The translations under genes were made by a program, and so were the position numbers. This document shows, one piece after another, positions 7,885 to 12,000 of a stretch of DNA of 12,000 nt; position 1 is the stretch's first letter, and each line of letters opens with the position of its first letter. Under the pieces are notes generated by a model, which did not search any database, was not told the DNA's origin, and saw only the letters and a list, made by a program, of their open reading frames with translations. Source of the stretch: Glandiceps talaboti (lineage: Eukaryota > Hemichordata > Enteropneusta > Spengelidae). The stretch covers positions 20,379,675 through 20,391,674 of the forward strand of contig NC_135560.1 of NCBI RefSeq assembly GCF_964340395.1, in the 5' to 3' direction.

Positions 7885-8129
7885 CAGGGGCGTGTAATAT
7901 TTCATAGATTGTTGTTTTCCTGGTCTACAGACTAAATATAACAACCTTTTGACTATATATTCCTACCTGTAAGGGTAAGAGATGTTTTGCATGTTTTGTT
8001 CAAATTTGAAAGGTTAACGAAAAAAGATGACCACCCTTCTAATATTTCTTCGTAGTATAGAGATTAATACATTTGTAGCAGCAGGATTCCTACGCCTAAG
8101 AAAACGGCATTCTAAGCAATAACACGTGC
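7885..8129. other. No coding gene; one splice-bracketed non-coding stretch
   Basis: On the plus strand a strong acceptor (GTTTTCCTGGTCTACAG, ending near 7929) and a donor AGG|GTAAGA (near 7975) enclose about 44 bases with a stop in every phase. It could only be a non-coding exon. Confidence 0.35.
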
Positions 8130-8300
8130 CCCTGCTGGCCAATGCAGGTTTTTCTCGGATACCCTGGTGTCCTCCTCCTTCTTCAACACTAGGACACTAT
8201 GATGTTGCTCTTGTGGGGACCATTCAACAAATTTCCGAATTTATTAAGACGAATAAAAATTATCATCACTATCATCATTATTTTTATTGGCTCCTGTATC
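8130..8300 (+). mobile_element. Possible 3' end of a retroelement with ATC-rich tail
   Basis: Starts with the second exact copy of the 17-base word (8130-8146). A frame open for about 57 codons (VPLLANAGFSRIPW.. to ..EFIKTNK) leads into AATAAA (8252-8257), followed at once by an impure ATC/ATT tail (TATCATCACTATCATCATTA, 8261-8280). A poly(A)-like signal running into a short simple repeat is typical of the 3' ends of non-LTR retrotransposons and SINEs. No reverse transcriptase motif is present, and no target-site duplication was found. A terminal exon of an ordinary gene is the main alternative. Confidence 0.3.
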
Positions 8301-10150
8301 AATTTTAGATAAATCCGAATTCGTTGTGAAAATTGAGGCATCAATATTTATTCTAGTTCTGGATGTATACGCTGGGGTTTCGACACGTCTTCTCTTTGGT
8401 GGGATACATCCACAGCTACATTTATTCTATTCCTAGGCACAAATCTATGACGTAATATGGTAAGGAATAATTCTTATAAATTACTTTGCTACGAATATGG
8501 AGGAAAGATGACCAAAGGAAATAAATTCAAGGATTAAATAACTCGGAAATGGTCAATAACATCAGAGTGGTTGGTATTAAAGTCGAACCAGAATCTCATG
8601 AGTAGAGAACGCGGGCTGAAATATATTCTACAGCTATTTCCCAAGGCTATACATACAGGGTATAGTACTTTTACCATTTGGAGTATCGATCAATTTCAAA
8701 TTCGTCCTTCTTCCCTTTTCAAAAATCGCAAATGCACACATGCCAAGTTGTTTTCTCAAGACTCTGAGGAGCTAGTGAGCGCTACAAACATTGTCAAGAT
8801 GACAAAGCGACTGGTATTTAATTAAGGCCTTCAAGTCCTAAAGACTTGTGTGAAAAATCGCTTTATTCTGCAACAAAAGATGTATAGCTTTCAAATCAGG
8901 GCAAAGCTATGTTAGGAGTTCAAAAGAAGCACAACACTTATTTATTCAGTAAATAAAATCGATCCGTTAAAAGGTGTATGGATCTGAAGGAATGAATAAC
9001 TACCTTACGGAGTGCTTATACAACAAATGCATGCGCCTCAAGCTAGATACACTTTAAAAATAAAAGTTTTAAATAGCTTACAAGGTGTCTCTGGTTGTTA
9101 TATCTTACTCCAAGACGTACAAAATGTATGGAGTAGTTTGAAAAAACACCTTACACCAGTGCCGTTGAGTCGATTCACTCCTGCGCAAACTGGATTCCCC
9201 CAGCTGGAGTTGTCGTTTGAGATGCCCCAACACACTATTTTACTCGCACCGTTGCGTTATGTGATGAGCTGTGTTGAAGTGTATTAAGAACAGGTACCCA
9301 CATGCAAGTATTTATGTAACGACTGCATATGGTGGTCGACACACATCTGTATGTACAGTAGTCTGTTAAGATACCACCCAATACCACCTATCAGATAGGC
9401 CTGAACTTTACGGCGGACCTGACAGTCTACGTGTGTAGCAGAGCTGGGTGAATCAGAAACCAAGTCATCTGTACGCACATGTACTACTGCATGGATATAC
9501 TGACCATCAACACACATTGAAAGGTGCATAAATACGTAGTATACAATTCACTTTCAAATGTTGACATAGTCCTCTCAGCGAGAGTGACAAGATAGCAACT
9601 GACGTGTATGAATGGGATGAGAAATGAAGTCAAAACATACTTTGACGAAGCCCTTGGGCCGGGCTTTATCATTTAAACTTTGAATGGAGGCTAAATTGCA
9701 TTTGATAAAGAAGTAAAAGTTATTTTAGAGTCCGTTGATCCGGAAAATTCACTGTTAAATACAGGTGTTTGACTTGAGCTTTTTGAGTTATCGTGAAGTC
9801 ATGCGAAGCCGAGTCTCGCGTGATCCAAACATTTACGGATTGGGTGACCATCGCTGTATATATGCTGATGATTTCATTTATTTTGTAGAACAGTTATTCA
9901 GACATTGAACGCGCTAGAGACTGCTACATGTGTTTTATATTTGCCCTGCAGACTCTGGACGTTACGTGTTTGCGTATATTGTTTGACAATCTTAAGTAAG
10001 CCCAGGCAAAGACCAACTACAAATATTAAGAGCACGTTAAATACACCCATTTAAGTGTGATCACCTGGAGTAAATTTACGACGCCCTGATTCTAAGTTTG
10101 AGACTTTACAAACGTAGTGTGATAATATATAAAACAACCATCAATTTCAG
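8301..10150. other. No convincing gene
   Basis: Long AT-rich stretch. It has plus frames of 84 codons (8571-8825) and 91 codons (9012-9287), and overlapping minus frames at 9284-9672. None opens with a well-placed ATG, shows a known motif, or has paired splice sites, and their lengths are as expected by chance. No microsatellite or inverted repeat of note. Confidence 0.5.
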
Positions 10151-10390
10151 GTGTTTTGGAATGTTTCGACGGTATATATATCCATTACAAGATTAGATTG
10201 AGTCAATTTAATATAACGTACTCATCACAAAACACCGTCAACTTTAGGGAAAATGTACCGAATGACTTACCTGAAAGTATTGGACGTCATATCAGATTCG
10301 AGCGTAGATTTCCACTTTCAAAACAGCACAACAGAATTACACTCAGGTGTTTCTGTAGTTTGTATATAAACGCATCCACTGAATTTCGTG
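10151..10390 (+). CDS. Possible symmetric phase 1-1 exon, faintly Ig-like
   Basis: Behind the acceptor CATCAATTTCAG (AG at 10149-10150) an 80-codon frame runs to CGTG|GTGGGT (GT at 10391). Entry and exit are both phase 1, so the 240-base exon is symmetric, as immunoglobulin-domain exons usually are. Near its end RITLRCFCSLYINASTEF resembles the F-strand Cys region of some C2-type Ig domains, and a second Cys lies about 60 residues earlier (VLECFDG). The usual core Trp is missing, and the Tyr-x-Cys motif is not present. If the donor is unused the frame stops at TGA after eight more codons. The opposite strand carries a perfect donor inside this interval, which argues against it. The family suggestion is weak. 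Confidence 0.15.
10271..10290 (-). CDS. Possible tiny first coding exon at a perfect donor
   Basis: On the minus strand CAGGTAAGT (10273-10265) matches the U1 donor consensus at all nine positions. The only frame able to reach it as coding sequence is a short one from ATG at 10290-10288 (MTSNTF, then phase 2), with a stop about 14 codons upstream. A TATA-like TTTATATA lies about 80 bases upstream (10370-10363). Alternatively it is the donor of a non-coding exon, or chance. Confidence 0.15.
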
Positions 10391-10442
10391 GTGGGTCTGG
10401 TTTGAAGACAACACGGAGCTGAGAGACTATGATTTACTACCG

Positions 10443-10724
10443 TTACATGTACACTTCGTCATGTCTTCTATCCACACGCTGACAATTGCCTTGCAGCGGT
10501 ACGATCAACTGAAATGGGTATGTGCAAATAAAGGACCCCAAGGAGAGGCACACAGTGTTGTAATTATGCATCGAAAGCTGTATTTCCAGTGTTTGTCTGA
10601 CACTCGATTCACAAAGCATTAAGCAGGCCGACTTCCACAACTTGATGAATAATTCTAGAACAAGCTCGCCGATGGTAACACACAAGTGATGACGCTGAGT
10701 ATATTTGTAAAACCCTTCGCTCAT
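10443..10724 (-). CDS. Longest non-repeat ORF, 93 codons from ATG
   Basis: ATG at 10724-10722 opens 93 codons to TAA; the frame is open for at least 21 further codons upstream. It starts MSEGFYKYTQRHHLC, contains a hydrophobic segment GELVLELFIKLW, and ends RRHDEVYM. There is no N-terminal signal peptide and no recognised motif. A good minus-strand acceptor (CATACCCATTTCAG) falls within its distal part, so the frame may overlap intron. About one frame of this length is expected by chance in such a window, so evidence for a gene is weak. Confidence 0.15.
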   Translation of the reverse strand: MSEGFYKYTQRHHLCVTIGELVLELFIKLWKSACLMLCESSVRQTLEIQLSMHNYNTVCLSLGSFICTYPFQLIVPLQGNCQRVDRRHDEVYM

Positions 10725-10790
10725 TAACTTTAATGGACATTGAAATTTTGTACACCGAATTACACAGTGATATAACAATTGTACCACTTA

Positions 10791-11272
10791 ATAGCAGGAC
10801 GATTTCTCTGCATTAGGAATGACTATTCAGTAAGTCCACCAAAGATGGGGTGGGCGGGGGTGGGGGTGGGGGTATATGTAACCATCATGTTTTATACAAA
10901 TTTAGTCGAGGACAACAATATACACACACTGTATGTGTCCTTGATGGAGGACTTACATATATCAAAGTGTAACCAATTTAGAACTGTCACTACACCTTGT
11001 TTGAACCCCGGGGGTTTAAACTTGTCGTAGATTCTATCGCATAGAATACTAATCAATAGCAAGAGCAATCCTATAGTATATCTCACTGCACATCAAGACC
11101 GATTTAAAACTGTCGTCAAAACAAACGCAATGGGTGTAACACTCATACAAGTCAACGTTTTTTACCAGTCCAGTGACGGTATGAACGTTCGAACGAAGCC
11201 ATAGTTGAAAGTTGTGTATTTGTTCCTATTTCATTTTTTGTAAAGTAGCGACGTGGTGGTATTCGAGTAGTA
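10791..11272. other. No gene; G-rich motif
   Basis: AT-rich unique sequence except for the G-quadruplex motif at 10847-10872 and a GC palindrome ACCCCGGGGGTT near 11004-11016. Plus and minus frames of 64-83 codons here overlap each other and carry no motif. Confidence 0.5.
10847..10872 (+). promoter_or_regulatory. Strong G-quadruplex motif
   Basis: Five G-tracts (4, 3, 5, 5 and 5 G) are separated by single-base loops T, C, T, T over 26 bases. Single-nucleotide loops with tracts of at least three G give very stable parallel quadruplexes. It stands alone in AT-rich DNA. Whether it regulates anything cannot be told from the sequence. Confidence 0.8.
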
Positions 11273-11352
11273 AGGCTGGGGTCAGAATTTACGGCGGGGG
11301 GGGGGGCTGGGGAGAAATTATTTTGTTAAAAAGAAATTTGCAGCCATATAGT

Positions 11353-11384
<32 letters not shown>

Positions 11385-11686
11385 AAGAGGGAAAGCGAGA
11401 GAGAGCGTGAGAGAGAGAGAAAGAGAGATACATTCGCATGGGTGTCTCCCAACTCATCACTGAATATAGGTTTTAGAAAGTATTGCGGAGAAGCGGCGTG
11501 ATAGGTATTAATTTACTCTGTAAACGACCGCTCCTGAGGTTTAGAGCTAAATATTTACAATATTTCGGCGTCCCCCTCTCAGTCCATCAGAATATTCATG
11601 CCCCCCCCCTTTTTGAACCCTCATTTTTTTAATCCCCCCCACTCTTTCTCGACAGGTCCCCCTACCGTAAATTCTGATCCCAGCCT
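11273..11686. mobile_element. MITE-like element with 22-bp terminal inverted repeats
   Basis: The left end at 11273-11294 (AGGCTGGG..AATTTACGG) and the right end at 11665-11686 are inverted copies matching at 21 of 22 positions, giving a 414-bp element. Inside, the left arm carries G-runs on the plus strand (11296-11306, 11309-11312, 11376-11384), while the right arm carries C-runs (11573-11577, 11601-11609, 11634-11640, 11658-11662), so the subterminal parts are also roughly inverted. The core holds a GA-rich microsatellite. No transposase frame is present and no clean target-site duplication is seen (left flank GTAGTA, right flank AACAGG). Non-autonomous DNA transposon is the best reading; family not identified. 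Confidence 0.65.
11353..11428. repeat. GA-rich microsatellite with G-run
   Basis: (GA)n from 11353 passes into a G9 run at 11376-11384, then further impure GA/GGA units to about 11428. It is almost all purine, so a triplex or quadruplex former. It lies within the MITE-like element. The frame translating it as repeated Arg-Glu is an artefact. Confidence 0.93.
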
Positions 11687-12000
11687 AACAGGACATTGAC
11701 AAACCAAGTTGTACGTGTAATTAGAAAGTACAGAAGCACGCTTCACTTCCCATGGCAAGTAGGAAATTACGTAATGTATCTTTAACATCGAAATACATGT
11801 AACTCAAGTTGGACGCTACAACATACGTTTTCCTCGGGCTGAAAGCACCACAAGCGGACGCAAGGATACATATTCATTACGATCCATTGTTGATTGGAAT
11901 GTCAGTGTATTCCAGAATGTGTTGGTATTCAATTATGGCCTTTGCACAGTCTTACGGAATGTAATAATTGGTGACAGAGCAGACGATAACAAAGGAAGGG
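11687..12000. other. No gene seen
   Basis: AT-rich unique sequence to the window edge. A minus-strand donor-like TCC|GTAAGA occurs near 11950, preceded by pyrimidine-rich sequence that runs out of the window, so an exon there cannot be judged. Confidence 0.5.

Noticed and set aside
9362-9448. Plus-strand frame reading LNFTADLTVYVCSRAG, like an Ig F-strand
   Set aside because: Very short; the best entry AG has no good pyrimidine tract, exit would be phase 2, and it does not join in phase with the candidate at 10151-10390. Probably coincidence.
11181-11200. GTTCGAAC-type word resembling a tRNA B box
   Set aside because: No A box or cloverleaf can be drawn around it; it is just a palindromic AACGTTCGAACG.

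Overview
The window looks like non-coding or gene-poor nuclear DNA from a eukaryote. It is AT-rich, crowded with di- to pentanucleotide microsatellites, and has no long open frame: the longest non-repeat frame is 114 codons, about what chance gives at this base composition. There are no ribosome binding sites, operons, rRNA or tRNA. The palindrome ACATGT occurs at least 14 times, against roughly 4 expected. That word bias, with many short fold-back elements and G/C-run elements, suggests a marine invertebrate (mollusc or lancelet-like). This assignment is inference only.

Layout: 1-90 is a pentanucleotide array (ATTCA)4(ATTCT)14. 103-758 on the minus strand holds the best gene candidate. It has a TATA-like box, a first exon coding for a textbook signal peptide and ending at a GTAGGT donor, and a phase-compatible second exon coding for a short basic peptide with four cysteines and a stop. 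2083-2208 is a compound (TCA)26/(CCG)/(TCG) array. 2704-2909 is a possible terminal coding exon on the plus strand behind a good acceptor. 3044-3773 holds two copies of a 32-bp palindrome-bearing repeat and a 22-bp tandem duplication. 4155-4312 is a fold-back element. 4732-4937 is a cluster of ATGC, TACA and CA repeats. 5132-6080 has a dispersed 20-bp word and a G-run/C-run inverted pair. 6513-6621 is (GAAA)24 with an impure tail. 6719-6811 is a weak minus-strand exon candidate. 7846-8300 has a duplicated 17-bp word, a hairpin, and what may be the 3' end of a retroelement with an ATC-rich tail. 10151-10724 carries conflicting exon candidates on both strands, including a 9/9 consensus donor on the minus strand. 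10847-10872 is a very strong G-quadruplex motif. 11273-11686 is a 414-bp element with 22-bp terminal inverted repeats and a GA-rich core.

No protein family is recognised with certainty. The gene calls rest on splice signals, open frames and a signal peptide, not on homology, so all are marked low to moderate confidence. The most distinctive possibility is the short secreted cysteine-containing peptide at the left end. Its predicted 3' UTR would contain the ATTCT (AGAAT on the sense strand) array.
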